A stretch of DNA of 64,000 nucleotides from Apostichopus japonicus (GCF_037975245.1 NC_092578.1:18049821-18113820), one strand, 5' to 3'. Counted from the stretch's first letter, positions 11,641-23,334 are shown. A program made the numbers and translations. The notes: generated from the sequence alone by a model not told the origin.

Positions 11641-12147
11641 TTTTTTTCACTGTATTTATTTACAATACCGTAACACATAATACAAGAGAATCAGCAAAAA
11701 GACTTACATAAAGAAGCTTAGGCCTACATAAAGAAATCATAAAAGTCGTTAAGGTTACACAAATTGTTGTTTTGCTTAGATATAAAATAGTGAAGGTCAA
11801 GTCGAAAGCGAAACTTAAAATAAAATTCGTGCACATCTGGGATTTTGTTATTCAACCTAAATGTTTATTTTTCTTTTAGCATGCAAAATTAAAAAGTTCA
11901 CAGGATTACCCATATCATCAAAATCACCAAAACAAATATTGGTCAAATTAAAAGTATAATTAATTTTAATGCAATTTGAATTCACTGCCTCCCAGAATCG
12001 CTCAACGTGACTACAATAATAAAACAAATGTATTAGTGTTTCATCGGAATTCTTGCAAAATGAACAAAGTGGAAAATTGACCATTTTCATAATATAAAGC
12101 AAGCTCGTTATGCCTAAAAAAAGTAGAAACGCAATTGTAAATTGTAG
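11641..12147 (-). mobile_element. 5'-truncated LINE 3' end, copy 1
   Basis: A 507-base insertion flanked by a perfect 10-base target duplication, TCAAACGCTG, at 11631-11640 and 12148-12157. Oriented on the minus strand, it ends in an A-tail (the T-run at 11641-11647). The minus frame 11857-12102 encodes the C-terminal zinc-binding knuckle of a non-LTR RT: CSFC, then HLFYYC and FWEAV. This zf-RVT type domain is typical of L1/Tx1-like and related LINEs. The same insertion is repeated at 13848 and 16058 because it was duplicated with the array. The matching site in unit A (5282-5310) is empty. Confidence 0.85.
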
Positions 12148-12365
12148 TCAAACGCTGTTATCTCTGAACCTCTTGCAAAGGCACCATGTGAATCGGATAT
12201 ATCTGTACTTTCCAATCAATAAAGTGAGAAAAAAAAACGCTGGTAGAGAAACTGCACTCTATGTGCATCTCATATGGTGAAGTTTGTGTTTTGGTTTATC
12301 TTTTTACCCTATTAAGTCTGATGTAATGGCAGTAATACTATTCTATCATTTCAAATAGTGACAAA

Positions 12366-13268
12366 ATGGTCGACCGCATGAATATATCCACCGCCAAAGG
12401 TGCGGCATACATGATCATGTATGGTGCCGTAGTGTCAGTGCAAGCGGCTCTTTCAAAAGCGATGATAGATAATGGTAGAAGCGCATTCGAGTTGGTTTTT
12501 ATCCGATGTGTCATCCACTTAGTTGTAATCTTGATATTTACCTCATGGACATCCACCGTCAGTTACACATTGGTCGACATGTTCCTCTACATATGCTGTA
12601 CATCTACTGCCGTGATTTCATGGATCGCGACGAATTCGTCTTTTTGTTCTCTGGGAGTAGGTGACAGCATTGCGATAGAAACAGGTGCCTCTGTTCTGTT
12701 AACAACGTTTGTTGGACACATTTGGCTTTCCGAAAGAGTTGATAAAACTGATATCCCAATTCTCTTAATGAATATCATTGGTGTAATCTTAGTCGTTAAA
12801 CCTAGCATGATATTTGAGCCAAATGCTAATCACAAACAAGGACAGATTCTGGGAGCAGTGTTTGCTCTCGCTGCTGGGATACTCTGTGCCATTTATCCCG
12901 TTACTGTTAAGTTCATCGCAAGAAGAGAAACGTTCAACATCAACATTTTTCTATTTTTCCATGGAATCACCGGAATTCCGATAACTCTGGTTATAACTGC
13001 TCTCTTCTCGACACCATGGAAACCAAGTAACAGCCTCGATGACTGCCTAATGATATTAGTTTATCAGATGTTCTGTTTGGCGCAGACTTCATTTTTTGCC
13101 TTGGCTCTGGAATTAGAAGATGCGACGTACGTCGCCGTAGCATCGACAATATCTTGCGTGTTGACATATTTGGCCCAGTTGACCATTTTTAAAGCGACGT
13201 TGGACTGGCTCGCCATCGTGGGGTCGTTGTTGATACTATCAGCACTAACTCTCTTTCAGATAAGATAA
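12366..13268 (+). CDS. SLC35G-like transporter, copy 2 (C-terminal nonsense)
   Basis: Same family and layout as copy 1, and nearly identical along its length. It has 300 residues: a C-to-T change turns the Gln codon at 13266-13268 into TAA and removes the last six residues (basic tail QIRRKS). All ten membrane segments remain, so the protein may still fold; loss of the basic tail could change sorting. Start context as in copy 1. The upstream TATAAAA is changed to TATTAAG. Confidence 0.8.
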   Translation: MVDRMNISTAKGAAYMIMYGAVVSVQAALSKAMIDNGRSAFELVFIRCVIHLVVILIFTSWTSTVSYTLVDMFLYICCTSTAVISWIATNSSFCSLGVGDSIAIETGASVLLTTFVGHIWLSERVDKTDIPILLMNIIGVILVVKPSMIFEPNANHKQGQILGAVFALAAGILCAIYPVTVKFIARRETFNINIFLFFHGITGIPITLVITALFSTPWKPSNSLDDCLMILVYQMFCLAQTSFFALALELEDATYVAVASTISCVLTYLAQLTIFKATLDWLAIVGSLLILSALTLFQIR

Positions 13269-13847
13269 ATTAGACGAAAGTCATAGATTCAAGTCCAATA
13301 ATGAAAATACTACAAAGTAAACTACTTGCATCGCCACTGGTAGTCTTTGCTGGACAATTTGTAACAGTCCTTTATTTCAGGGTTATGTCGATATTTACAT
13401 AGTACATGGTATGTTTTATGTGAAGTATAATGAACAGTTTGCACGAGTCATCCTTATTCTGAATTTCTCATTTTTATGATCTTTTGATGTCTTTTTCAAT
13501 GGTTTGGCCTAAGCAGTTAAAGTTACATATCATTGAAACAAAACGGTTTCTAAGCATTAGCTTCGCTAATTGGCAACCATATTAAGTTTGTAAGGTTATA
13601 ACATAAGGTGATCGTTGGTACATTCATGCGTAACACTGTTATTTGTATCACGTTTGAAGGTTGGGCCAAGTTTTCGAGGTACTTTGTTGCATGTATATGT
13701 GGTATTTGCAGATGGGTATTATCCTTTGCTCTTTACGGTTTGATTTGAAGCGACATGTTTGTGCATAAGGAAATCAATAATACACGCGGTCATGTAGGAA
13801 TAGTTCCAGTACGTAACTTTAAGATTCTATTAATAAGTCAAACGCTG
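13269..13847 (+). repeat. 3' flank of copy 2 and tandem junction
   Basis: Flank matches 6433-6985, then at about 13826 switches to the 5'-flank sequence that precedes the LINE fragment (compare 11616-11640). The tandem period between copies 2 and 3 is 2210 bases. The same junction, AAGATT joined to CTATTAATAAGTCAAACGCTG-like sequence, recurs at about 16036. Confidence 0.8.
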
Positions 13848-14357
13848 TTTCTTTTTCCCACTGTATTTATTTACAATACCGTAACACATAATACAAGAGA
13901 ATCAGCAAAAAGACTTACATAAAGAAGCTTAGGCCTACATAAAAAAATCATAAAAGTCGTTAAGGTTACACAAATTGTTGTTTTGCTTAGATATAAAATA
14001 GTGAAGGTCAAGTCGAAAGCGAAACTTAAAATAAAATTCGTGCACATCTGGGATTTGTTATTCAACCTAAGGGTTTATTTTTCTTTTAGCATGCAAAATT
14101 AAAATGTTCACAGGATTACCCATATCATCAAAATCACCAAAACAAATATTGGTCAAATTAAAAGTATAATTAATTTTAAAGCAATTTGAATTCACTGCCT
14201 CCCAGAATCGCTCAACGTGACTACAATAATAAAACAAATGTATTAGTGTTTCATCGGAATTCTTGCAAAATGAACAAAGTGGAAAATTGACCATTTTCAT
14301 AATATAAAGCAAGCTCGTTATGCCTAAAAAAAGTAGAAACGCAATTGTAAATTGTAG
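13848..14357 (-). mobile_element. 5'-truncated LINE 3' end, copy 2
   Basis: Duplicate of the 11641-12147 insertion with the same flanking TCAAACGCTG repeats (13838-13847 and 14358-14367). The zf-RVT frame is open at 14067-14312. It arose by tandem duplication, not by a new insertion. Confidence 0.85.
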
Positions 14358-14575
14358 TCAAACGCTGTTATCTCTGAACCTCTTGCAAAGGCACCATGTG
14401 AATCGGATATATCTGTACTTTCCAATCAATAAAGTGAGAAAAAAAAACGCTGGTAGAGAAACTGCACTCTATGTGCATCTCATATGGTGAAGTTTGTGTT
14501 TTGGTTTATCTTTTTCCCGTATTAAGTCTGATGTAATGGCAGTAATACTATTCTATCATTTCAAATAGTGACAAA

Positions 14576-15495
14576 ATGGTCGACCGCATGAATATATCCA
14601 CCGCCAAAGGTGCGGCATACATAATCATGTATGGTGCCGTAGTGTCAGTGCAAGCGGCTCTTTCAAAAGCGATGATAGATAATGGTAGAAGCGCATTCGA
14701 GTTGGTTTTATCCGATGTGTCATCCACTCAGTTGTAATCTTGACATTTACCTCATGGACATCCACCGTCAGTTACACATTGGTCGACATGTTCCTCTACA
14801 TATGCTGTACATCTACCGCCGTGATTTCATGGATCGCGACGAATTTGTCCTTTTGTTCTCTGGGAATAGGTGACAGCATTGCGATAGAAACAGGTGCCTC
14901 TGTTCTGTTAACAACGTTTGTTGGACATATTTGGCTTTCCGAAAGAGTTGATAAAACTGATATCCCAATTCTCTTAATGAATATCATTGGTGTAATCTTA
15001 GTCGTTAAACCTAGCATGATATTTGAGTCAAATGCTTATCACAAACAAGGACAGATTATGGGAGCAGTATTTGCTCTCGCTGCTGGGATACTCTGTGCCA
15101 TTTATCCCGTTACTGTTAAGTTCATTGCAAGAAGAGAAACGTTCAACATCAACATTTTTCTATTTTTCCATGGAATCACCGGAATTCCGATAACTCTGGT
15201 TATAACTGCTCTCTTCTCGACACCATGGAAACCAAGTTACAGCCTCGATGACTGCCTAATGATATTAGTTTATCAGATGTTCTGTTTGGCGCAGACTTCA
15301 TTTTTTGCCTTGGCTCTGGAATTAGAAGATGCAACGTACGTCGCCGTTGCATCGACAATATCTTGCGTGTTGACATATTTGGCCCAATTGACCATTTTTA
15401 AAGCGACATTGGACTGGCTCGCCATCGTGGGGTCGTTGTTGATACTATCAGCACTAACTCTCTTTCAGATAAGACAAATTAGACGAAAGTCATAG
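14576..15495 (+). pseudogene. SLC35G-like transporter, copy 3 (frameshift)
   Basis: The start codon at 14576 is conserved, but a T-run of five in copies 1 and 2 is four here (about 14706-14709). The frame shifts after residue 43 and stops at 14735-14737, giving a 54-codon product. The remaining frame is intact from about 14740 to 15495 but begins with TTG, not ATG. Its first ATG is in helix 3 (DMFLYIC), so translation from it would lose helices 1 and 2. Downstream codons are otherwise as well conserved as in copy 2, and the C-terminal RQIRRKS is present. Best read as a recent pseudogene; a sequencing error in the T-run is the alternative. Confidence 0.85.
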
Positions 15496-16057
15496 ATTCA
15501 AGTCCAATAAGGAAAATAATACAAGGTAAACTACTTGCATCGCCACTGGTAGTCTTTGCTGGACAATTTGTAACAGTCCTTTATTTCATGGTTATGTCGA
15601 TATTTACATAGTACATGGTATGTTTTATGTGAAGTATAATGAACAGTTTGCACGAGTCATCCTTATTTCTGAATTTCTCATTTTTATGATCTTTTGATGT
15701 GTTTTCAATGGTTTGGCCTAAGCAGTTAAAGTCACTATCATTGAGACAAAACGGTTTCTAAGCTTTAGCTTCGCTAATTGGCAACCCATATTAACTTTGT
15801 AAGGTTATAACATAAGGTGATCGTTGGGTACATTCATGCGTAACACTGTTATTTGTATCACGTTTGAAGGTTGGGCCAAGTTTTCGAGGTACTTTGTTGC
15901 ATGTATATGTGGTATTTGCCGATGGGTATTATCCTTTGCTCTTTACGGTTTGATTTGAAGCGACATGTTTGTACATAAGGAAATCAATAATACACGCGGT
16001 CATGTAGGAATAATTCCAGTACGTAACTTTAAGATTCTATTAATAAGTCAAACGCTG
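15496..16057 (+). repeat. 3' flank of copy 3 and tandem junction
   Basis: Matches the flanks of copies 1 and 2. At about 16036 it joins a third copy of the LINE-bearing 5' flank. Confidence 0.8.
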
Positions 16058-16566
16058 TTTTTTTTTCCACTGTATTTATTTACAATACCGTAACACATAA
16101 TACAAGAGAATCAGCAAAAGACTTACATAAAGAAGCTTAGGCCTACATAAAGAAATCATAAAAGTCATTAAGGTTACACAAATTGTTGTTTTGCTTAGAT
16201 ATAAAATAGTGAAGGTCAAGTCGAAAGCGAAACTTAAAATAAAATTCGTGCACATCTGGGATTTTGTTATTCAACCTAAAGGTTTATTTTTCTTTTAGCA
16301 TGCAAACTTAAAAAGTTCACAGGATTACCCATATCATCAAAATCACCAAAACAAATATTGGTCAAATTAAAAGTATAATTAATATTAATGCAATTTGAAT
16401 TCACTGCCTCCCAGAATCGCTCAACGTGACTACAATAATAAAACAAATGTATTAGTGTGTCATCGGAATTCTTGCAAAATGAACAAAGTGGAAAATTGAC
16501 CATTTTCATAATATAAAGCAAGCTCGTTATGCCTAAAAAAGTAGAAAACGCAATTGTAAATTGTAG
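16058..16566 (-). mobile_element. 5'-truncated LINE 3' end, copy 3
   Basis: Third duplicate of the zf-RVT LINE piece, with the same TCAAACGCTG flanks (16048-16057 and 16567-16576). Frame open at 16276-16521. Confidence 0.85.
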
Positions 16567-16735
16567 TCAAACGCTGTTATCTCTGAACCTCTTGCAAAGG
16601 CACCATGTGAATCGGATATATCTGTAGTTTCCAATTAATAAAGTGAGATAAAAAAACGCTGGTAGAGAAACTGCAATCTAATTGCATCTCATATGGTGAA
16701 GTTTGTGTTTTGGTTTATTTAGAATATTATTATTT
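16567..16735 (+). other. Scar of a deleted SLC35G copy
   Basis: The proximal 5' flank (as at 12148-12300) runs to about 16718. A few AT-rich bases follow, and then the 3' flank begins at about 16731 (as at 6946). The whole coding region and adjacent flank that should lie between are missing, so a fourth array copy existed and was removed by deletion. Confidence 0.75.
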
Positions 16736-17649
16736 GGAATAATTCCAGTACGTAACTTTAAGATTGTATCATTTTGAGGGCCGCAAATAGGCAGTTCGAT
16801 TCTCTTACAACAAGGTTCGTTACAAATGAAAAGTATCGTGGTGTTGTTCTTCTCTGTCTCGATACCTATGCGTATCTATTCAATGATGTTGTGACGTTGA
16901 AATGCATTTTCAGAGAGTAGCGAGCAACCATTCGCTGATGACCAGGGTTGCTTTTTATCATAGGCATCTTTCTGAAGAGGATAATGTCATATATTTTGTA
17001 TTTAAAAGTACACGTATTTTCTCAATATAATACCGCATCAGCGCAATGAGATTCGGTGCTCACATCGCCATGATGATATTGAATCTGTCTCTTTAGACGT
17101 AATGTGCTACATGTAAGCCGTTTTGTTTTGTTAGGCTTGGGCACCTAGCGTTACGCCGTTGTTCACGATGCGTGAAGCTTGCAGCTCGCAGTTGTCTGTA
17201 TATTAGATATACATGCACATTCGCATGCACGCTTTCGATGTTGTCTTTATAATAAAACTCACGACGGTCATGCGTTAGTTAATACCGTATCTTTATTTTG
17301 AGATTGCTGTATAGCCGTTAAACAAATCTCAGAAACTGGTTTCGGTTCACAGATTACAAGGTCATTGGGCAATTGATTGTGAGTAATTCTTACACGAATG
17401 TGATTGCAAATTAGCTATTCGACGATATTCATTCACTCCTGTAACAGTTCAAAATCTAAAACAAATTATTTCTTCGATGCTGTCAAAAAATGGGTAGGCT
17501 ACAATATGACCTTCCTCTAATGTGATAGAAATATTCAGATCATTAAAAATTGTACTTATTAAGCCTATTCAATCAGTATATTTAAACGATGATAATCTTG
17601 ACTCAGTCTACTCGGTGCGTTATCGTTAAAATTGGCATCTACATTCAAT
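16736..17649 (+). repeat. Duplicon unit B, 3' flank
   Basis: Matches 6951-7464 joined directly to 9393-9795. The join at 17249-17251 is the pre-insertion site of the CR1/Jockey-like LINE. No gene. Confidence 0.8.
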
Positions 17650-18209
17650 GGAGTCGCCAAGGAGTGGCCTGGGGGGAGGGGGGCACGTGCCACCCCCCAA
17701 AATCGTGCCCCTGATGCCCCAGATGCGATTTGTAGTGTTAAAAAATACTAAAACAAAAACTTTTTTACAACGGACGAAACGTATTATGTTCATCAGTAAA
17801 ACTTCTTCCCACCGACCATCACAATAACCAGTTCTTTTCTCACTAACAAGGTCACAGAGGCCCCGGCGTGAACCGCTAGTGCTTAAACTTCACTACTACC
17901 CTCCATAAATTTCAATTTCAACACTCCTATTTAAAGACATTATCAGAGCAAAAGGGTTGATTTCCATTTTTAGTATGACATTTTTATCCGCCTCAATTAA
18001 ACTCATGAATATCGGACAGACTAAGTCCGAAGATGCTTGAACAAAAAGTTACTTCAAGTTGCAAAATATAGTATCAGATTGCATCTAAGGAACCTTAAGT
18101 AATAAAAAATGCCTCCCACGACGGCATTCACAAATAAACATTTTGCCCCTAATTAAGTACTGTGCCCCCCCCCCCCTGTGCCCCCAAGATTGAAATGTCT
18201 GGCGACGCC
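17650..18209. mobile_element. GC-rich-ended TIR element, complete copy
   Basis: 560 bases with terminal inverted repeats GGAGTCGCCA (17650-17659) and TGGCGACGCC (18200-18209), nine of ten matching, followed inward by G-rich and C-rich tracts. No open frame of note. No clear target duplication was found. The partial twin is at 9796-10344. Confidence 0.65.
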
Positions 18210-18799
18210 TCTGTCTACATTTCCTTTAACTTTTTACACAGCTACCAATAACCTTTGGAAATAGCAAAGTAACCCAATTGTAAAACAAATATAAGACACC
18301 GACATTGAGGAGGTAGTTTTCAGATGTCTTCTTATGAGGGTCTTGTCATATGCAATTCTGCATGTTCTTTGTTATGTCACGGTACTATAGGTTCTTGCAA
18401 AGCAATGTTGGTCAACGGTGTGGGTGGATTTGAAACCGAGCAGTGATACACTTAGCATCCATCTTGGAATTAACTTCGAAGAAATCTCGCGTTGATTACA
18501 TTTTAATGTGCGATATCGTGAGTCGTATTTAGACTACATTGTTAACGCTTTATGTAGCTATAACGTTGATCTTTATTGGATCAGTATTTAAGCAATAAAG
18601 GGCAGTTCTAATTACTTTTCTTTCTAATACGTCGTAGTCGCTTTATTGAGTACGGATTTGATCTTTTTAATGGAGCAAGTTCCTTACTACCTTCTATATT
18701 TTGTATCACATATTCATATTAGTTTTTTTTAGCAACAACAGCTCAAAGTGTTGCTTCATTCAATCCAAGCAATTCTAGTAACAATTATGTTGTACCAAA
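18210..18799. other. No gene seen
   Basis: AT-rich sequence between the transporter array and the RT pseudogene. Nothing recognised. Confidence 0.5.
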
Positions 18800-20040
18800 A
18801 CCATCGTTATAACTAAACCAGGTAAAGACTACAAACATCCAGGCAGCTACAGACCAATCAGTCTTCTCCCGGTGCTCGGTAAATGACTCGAGAAAATCAT
18901 CGCTCGCCGCCTTCGCAAATTTATCCACGACAACAACATCACCCCAGATTGCCAGGCAGGATTCAGGCACAAAACAAGTACAACATACCAGCTGTTCCAT
19001 TTCATACAAGACACGTCAACGCAAAAGGTCAAGAGTCATCAAACGATAGCAGTCTTCTTCGATGCAGTAAAAGACTTCGACAGAATTTGGCACAACGGCC
19101 TCCTACTGAAACTCAGAAAATACAATTTTCCGGCCAAATTAACAAGATGGATTGCCATCTTCCTGTCTCATCGATCATCTTCAAACTTAGCACATCATTC
19201 TCCTCATCTTTACAAGTCAACATCGGTACGCCCCAAGGAAGCATCAGCAGCCCTATCTTATACATGTTGTACGTCGGAGACATCCATCAAACAGACAACG
19301 CTTACATTTACAATTTCGCAGTATGCTGATGACATCGCCATCAGGGCCAGCCACAACCAGCCACACAGAGCAGAGGAATACCTACAACGATTTATCAGCC
19401 GAAAATACAACAGGTACAACGACTGGACGATGGAACTCAACCCAACTAAGTAACAGGTACTCTACGTCGCCAAACACGACATATTAATGAGGCAACCATA
19501 TCTTACACTCAACAACATCGTCATACCAGACGCCAATCAAGTTCGCCTCCTGAGATCAACAATCGATAAAAAGTCACCCTCGGACGCCATTATCAAAACA
19601 CCCTCAAGAGAGTCAGACAACACGTAAATCTACTGCAAAGAATAGCCGGAACAACAGAAAACCCCAGAGCATCGCCACTCACAACCATGAAGATTTACAA
19701 TATGATGATCAGGCCGCTGCCATAGCCCATATCAACTCAGCACAAACAGAAAAAACTGCAAGCCTTCCAGCGGAAAGCATGCAGAACTCCTTCCACCTAC
19801 CTCCAGAAACAGACAGCAACACAAAAACCATCATAGCCAACATCCAATCAGTAGATCAAAGGATTCAACTACTAAGGGACAAGTTCCTCCACAAGTGTAC
19901 ATCACCAACACATCATCTTTTTCAATTCATAACAAATCAACTTAGGAGATCGGCCTTCATCTTGGGATTATCCCCCCTCACCGGCATGGGTACAGAAATT
20001 TGGGGCCCGCAACAACCAGAGGAACTCCATTAGTATTTAC
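18800..20040 (+). pseudogene. Jockey-like LINE reverse transcriptase remnant
   Basis: A decayed RT read across several plus frames. Recognisable segments in order are KPGKD and SYRPISLLPVLGK (18805-18885, followed by an in-frame stop), QAGFRHKTST, a degenerate FFDAVKDFDRIWHNG (about 19050-19105), GTPQGSISSPILY (about 19226-19262), YADDIAI (about 19322-19342), a tail with QKKLQAFQRKACR (about 19747-19785), and an adjacent C-terminal piece to about 20033. At least two stops and several frameshifts break it. It differs clearly from the LINE at 7465-9392, so it is a separate family. Confidence 0.85.
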
Positions 20041-21032
20041 AACACAATATCAGATACCACCATCCGAAATAGCAGCATAACAATCTAAATTTCATCTGTA
20101 ACGTCCGCTCATAGAAATCACACCGCCTGTGAAGCGTCTCCTCAGTGACGTCCAGCTAGCATCCGAGTCCCTTCATCGCTCACATCGGCAATCCAGTCTT
20201 CTAGCCACCACTGATCGCCTCGCGAAAAACATGCTACTTTCCTACCATCATCCAGCCACGTTTATCTCCGACCCGGCCCTCAAAGTTCATATTTACCCAA
20301 TCCCAAATTTTCAGATCTCAAACCATGGAGTCTTAATTTTACCGGCCAGGGGCTTTCGCCCCTGACCCACTGAAGCGACTTACGGCTGAAACAGCTTTTA
20401 ACAAGACATATGGTATCGTATCGTAGCAGAAGGAATTTTTTAATAAAAGTTGATGTAGATTCTTAAAATATAACCCATTGATGTCAGGACATTGGCAAAA
20501 GATTCTATAGTGAACTGAACAGTTGGAAGTAAGTGAAGAAATAATAGTAAGTACTCGGCAAATCGCTGTTGTATTAAGCTTTCGATTAGGGATACATACG
20601 TGTGAACTCGATGGAAAATATTGGTTCGTAAGCAAAGAATAAAGCAGGATTTGGTCAGCGAGTACCAGATCAGAACGTATATTATCTCAAATTACACAAT
20701 GTTTCAAATGGTCTATGTCCCTTCTTCATTGACATCAATGTGTCACCAGTCAGCATTTATGGTGTGTTGAAATGTAATGGTAATCATTATAGACTATTAA
20801 AAAAAATTGTGATGAAACTAAAGTAAATATTTAATTTATGAATCAGCAAACTTTGCATGTCATGCTTTCAATATTTCAATAAATGCTGGTGGTCGAGCTG
20901 TGCTCTTGCCAAATATCGGTAACGTTGACTTCTATGGCTCTATGATGCTTCGTTTTGTTAGTAGATGTAATTACTCTACAGAATTAAACTAATGGGTAAT
21001 TAGACTCTGCCACTTTTGCTGAAACGATCAAT
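20041..21032. other. No gene seen; GC-rich hairpin
   Basis: The first 300 bases may be the decayed 3' part of the preceding LINE. At 20346-20361 AGGGGC and GCCCCT can form a compact hairpin with a TTTC loop, possibly near that element's 3' end. The remainder is AT-rich without features. Confidence 0.4.
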
Positions 21033-21944
21033 ATGGCGGGGTGTTATAACCTAACTTCTCTGAAGGGTCTGGCATACTCGATATCATTTGCTGTGTCTTA
21101 TGCTGTACAGGCAGGTCTTGCAAAAGCGATGTTAGAGAACGGTAGTAATGCTTTCGAGTTGGTTTTCCTCCGATGTGTCATCCACATCGCTGTAATCGTG
21201 ATATTTACCTCGTGGGAAGCCACCATCAGCTACACATTGGTCGACATGTTCCTTTACATATGCTCTACAATCACTGCCTTGTTCGCCTGGATCTTAATGG
21301 TTGTGTCGTTCAGTTATCTTGAAATAGGTGACAGCGTAGCGATAGAAATCGGTTCTACTGTTCTGTTTACAGCGTTTGTTGGACACATTTGGCTTTGCGA
21401 AAGAGTTGATAAAGTTGATATCCCTATTCTCTCATTGACTGTCATTGGTGTTCTCTTAGTCACTAAACCTAGCATGATGTTTGAAGAAAATGTTGATCAG
21501 AAACAGATTCTGGGAGCAGTGTTTGCTCTGGCTACTGGACTTCTCTATTCCATCTATCCCGTTACTGTAAAGTTTATTGCGAGAAGAGGAGCTTTGAACA
21601 TCAAAGTATTTCAACTTTGTCATGGAATCACCGGAATTCCGATAACTCTGGTAATTGCTCTCTTCTCGACACCATGGAAACCAAGTTACAGCCTCGGTGA
21701 CTGCTTAATGATATTAGTTTATCAGTTGTTCTGTTTGGCGCAGACTTCATTTTTTGCCTTGGCTCTGGAATTAGAAGATGCGAAGTACGTTGCCGTTTCA
21801 TCGACAATATCTTGCGTGTTGACATATTTGGCCCAATTGACCATTTTTAAAGCGACGTTGGACTGGCTCGCCATTGTAGGGTCCTCGTTGATAGTGTCAG
21901 CGGTAATTCTTCTACAAATAAGAAAAATTATGCGAAGTTCTTAG
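21033..21944 (+). CDS. SLC35G-like EamA/DMT transporter, copy 4 (divergent)
   Basis: Intronless, 303 residues, all ten membrane segments present and no interruptions. The N-terminal two thirds differ from copies 1-3 at many residues: it begins MAGCYNLTSLKGLAYSISFA and has its own helix 3-4 sequence. The segment from about 21621 to 21880 is almost identical to the array copies in DNA. The C-terminus ends KIMRSS. Flanks do not match the duplicon, so this is an older paralogue. Function as for copy 1: a multipass transporter of unknown substrate. With copy 1 it is one of two fully intact members. Confidence 0.9.
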   Translation: MAGCYNLTSLKGLAYSISFAVSYAVQAGLAKAMLENGSNAFELVFLRCVIHIAVIVIFTSWEATISYTLVDMFLYICSTITALFAWILMVVSFSYLEIGDSVAIEIGSTVLFTAFVGHIWLCERVDKVDIPILSLTVIGVLLVTKPSMMFEENVDQKQILGAVFALATGLLYSIYPVTVKFIARRGALNIKVFQLCHGITGIPITLVIALFSTPWKPSYSLGDCLMILVYQLFCLAQTSFFALALELEDAKYVAVSSTISCVLTYLAQLTIFKATLDWLAIVGSSLIVSAVILLQIRKIMRSS

Positions 21945-22584
21945 ATTCAAAGTCTTTCATGACAATACAACTAGCAAAGAGAGAGAGAGATGAAGTACCA
22001 GCATCGAAACATTTAAGTTTATTTATTCTGCAGTTTTTATGACGATTACCCTGACATCTTATAGATACTGTGTAAGAAAATAGTCAAGCACGATCGAAAA
22101 GTATCTTGTATGAAGTAGGATAATTAATAATTTTTACCCTGCATTTGTTTGGACTTGCTAGTTTTTAGTATCATTCTATGTGTCTTCTTAAAATATCTTG
22201 GTTTAATGGTAACAGCCATTGTAAACATATGATTTATTAGCTCTGATGTCTCTACTTGAAAAAACCCAAATTCCGTTTGGACATTGAGGTTATAAAACAT
22301 ACGGTGATCTTTCATACATTCCCGTAAAGTATATATATAAAAAATGTCAACCTTCGTGAGACTGGTTACTTTGGTACTTTGTTTTATGTCTCTTTTCATC
22401 GTGTGGGTTCATGCATTGATGCCATTCTCCTCATTATCTGCAGCATTGTTTTAAGAGAATTTCTCTCTGAAATAAGACTTACTTATATTCAATAGGTCTA
22501 TTTAATGTCAAAAACGTCCCATCAAAAAAAGCCGATCCGTCAGTTAAGTTAGGGAAATAGGGCCGCTAGCAATCTCAATACTTA
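21945..22584. other. No gene seen
   Basis: 3' flank of the divergent transporter; a short GA repeat lies at about 21979-21990. Nothing else recognised. Confidence 0.5.
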
Positions 22585-22842
22585 AGGAGTGTTAGTTCAG
22601 TGGTTAACGCCGGTGCCTGCCACTCATAAGATCCACAGTTCGAGTCACTCCAAGATTAATGTATGTCGTCCAGTTACAGAGTTGTTGATAATTGACAATT
22701 CATATTCATGGACGTTAAATATGAATACAAGAGACTGACTGCGGTCAGCTTGCGGCTTTGATAAGCCAATGAGGCTTCTTCATGAGTTACTGCTTGCAGG
22801 AGGATCTAAAATACATAATATACAATACATACATACAATACT
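22585..22842 (+). mobile_element. tRNA-derived SINE, copy 2
   Basis: Plus-strand counterpart of the copy at 1386-1630. The head carries GGAGTGTTAGTTCAGTGG (box A region) and AGTTCGAGTC (box B region), with GGAGTG/CACTCC acceptor pairing. The body includes GATTAATGTATGTCGTC and GCTTTGATAAGCCAAT, and the tail is a degenerate ATACA repeat to about 22842. Confidence 0.8.
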
Positions 22843-23112
22843 TTAACAGCATTGTTCGTTACATATCAAAGCTGATTAAAGTTTGTCTCGACCTCTATCA
22901 ATCATAATTAGTATTAACATATGTCGTGACGTTAGAAAACCTTATTGAGGCATGATTATTCTAACTATATGTCCATTGGGATCTGCGTTAGGCCCAGTGA
23001 TCTCCGAATATTGGTCAGTAAACTAGGCACAGGAAATGTCTTCTCTAAAGATAAATTTTCAATCGAGTCAATGTCCAAATAAGTTGTGATCAAGTAAGAT
23101 GTATTCGCTGCT

Positions 23113-23154
23113 ACTTACTGGCTACATAGAGTATACTCCATGTAGCCAGTAAGT
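23113..23154. repeat. 42-base near-perfect palindrome
   Basis: ACTTACTGGCTACAT pairs with ATGTAGCCAGTAAGT around a GAGTATACTC core, with a single mismatched pair. It is isolated, with no gene attached. Confidence 0.85.
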
Positions 23155-23258
23155 TATCACATTATACGGCAATTCGGTTTGTCTTGACGCGTTTGAGCAA
23201 CTGTATTCTTCGTCTCAGTCTCCTATCATGGCTATATACCGACCATTTTATCCGTTGT

Positions 23259-23291
<33 letters not shown>

Positions 23292-23300
23292 AAATATATG

Positions 23301-23333
<33 letters not shown>
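23259..23333. repeat. TA-rich microsatellite
   Basis: Imperfect alternating TA with TTTA, AAAT and TGTA interruptions. Confidence 0.9.
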
Positions 23334-23334
<1 letters not shown>

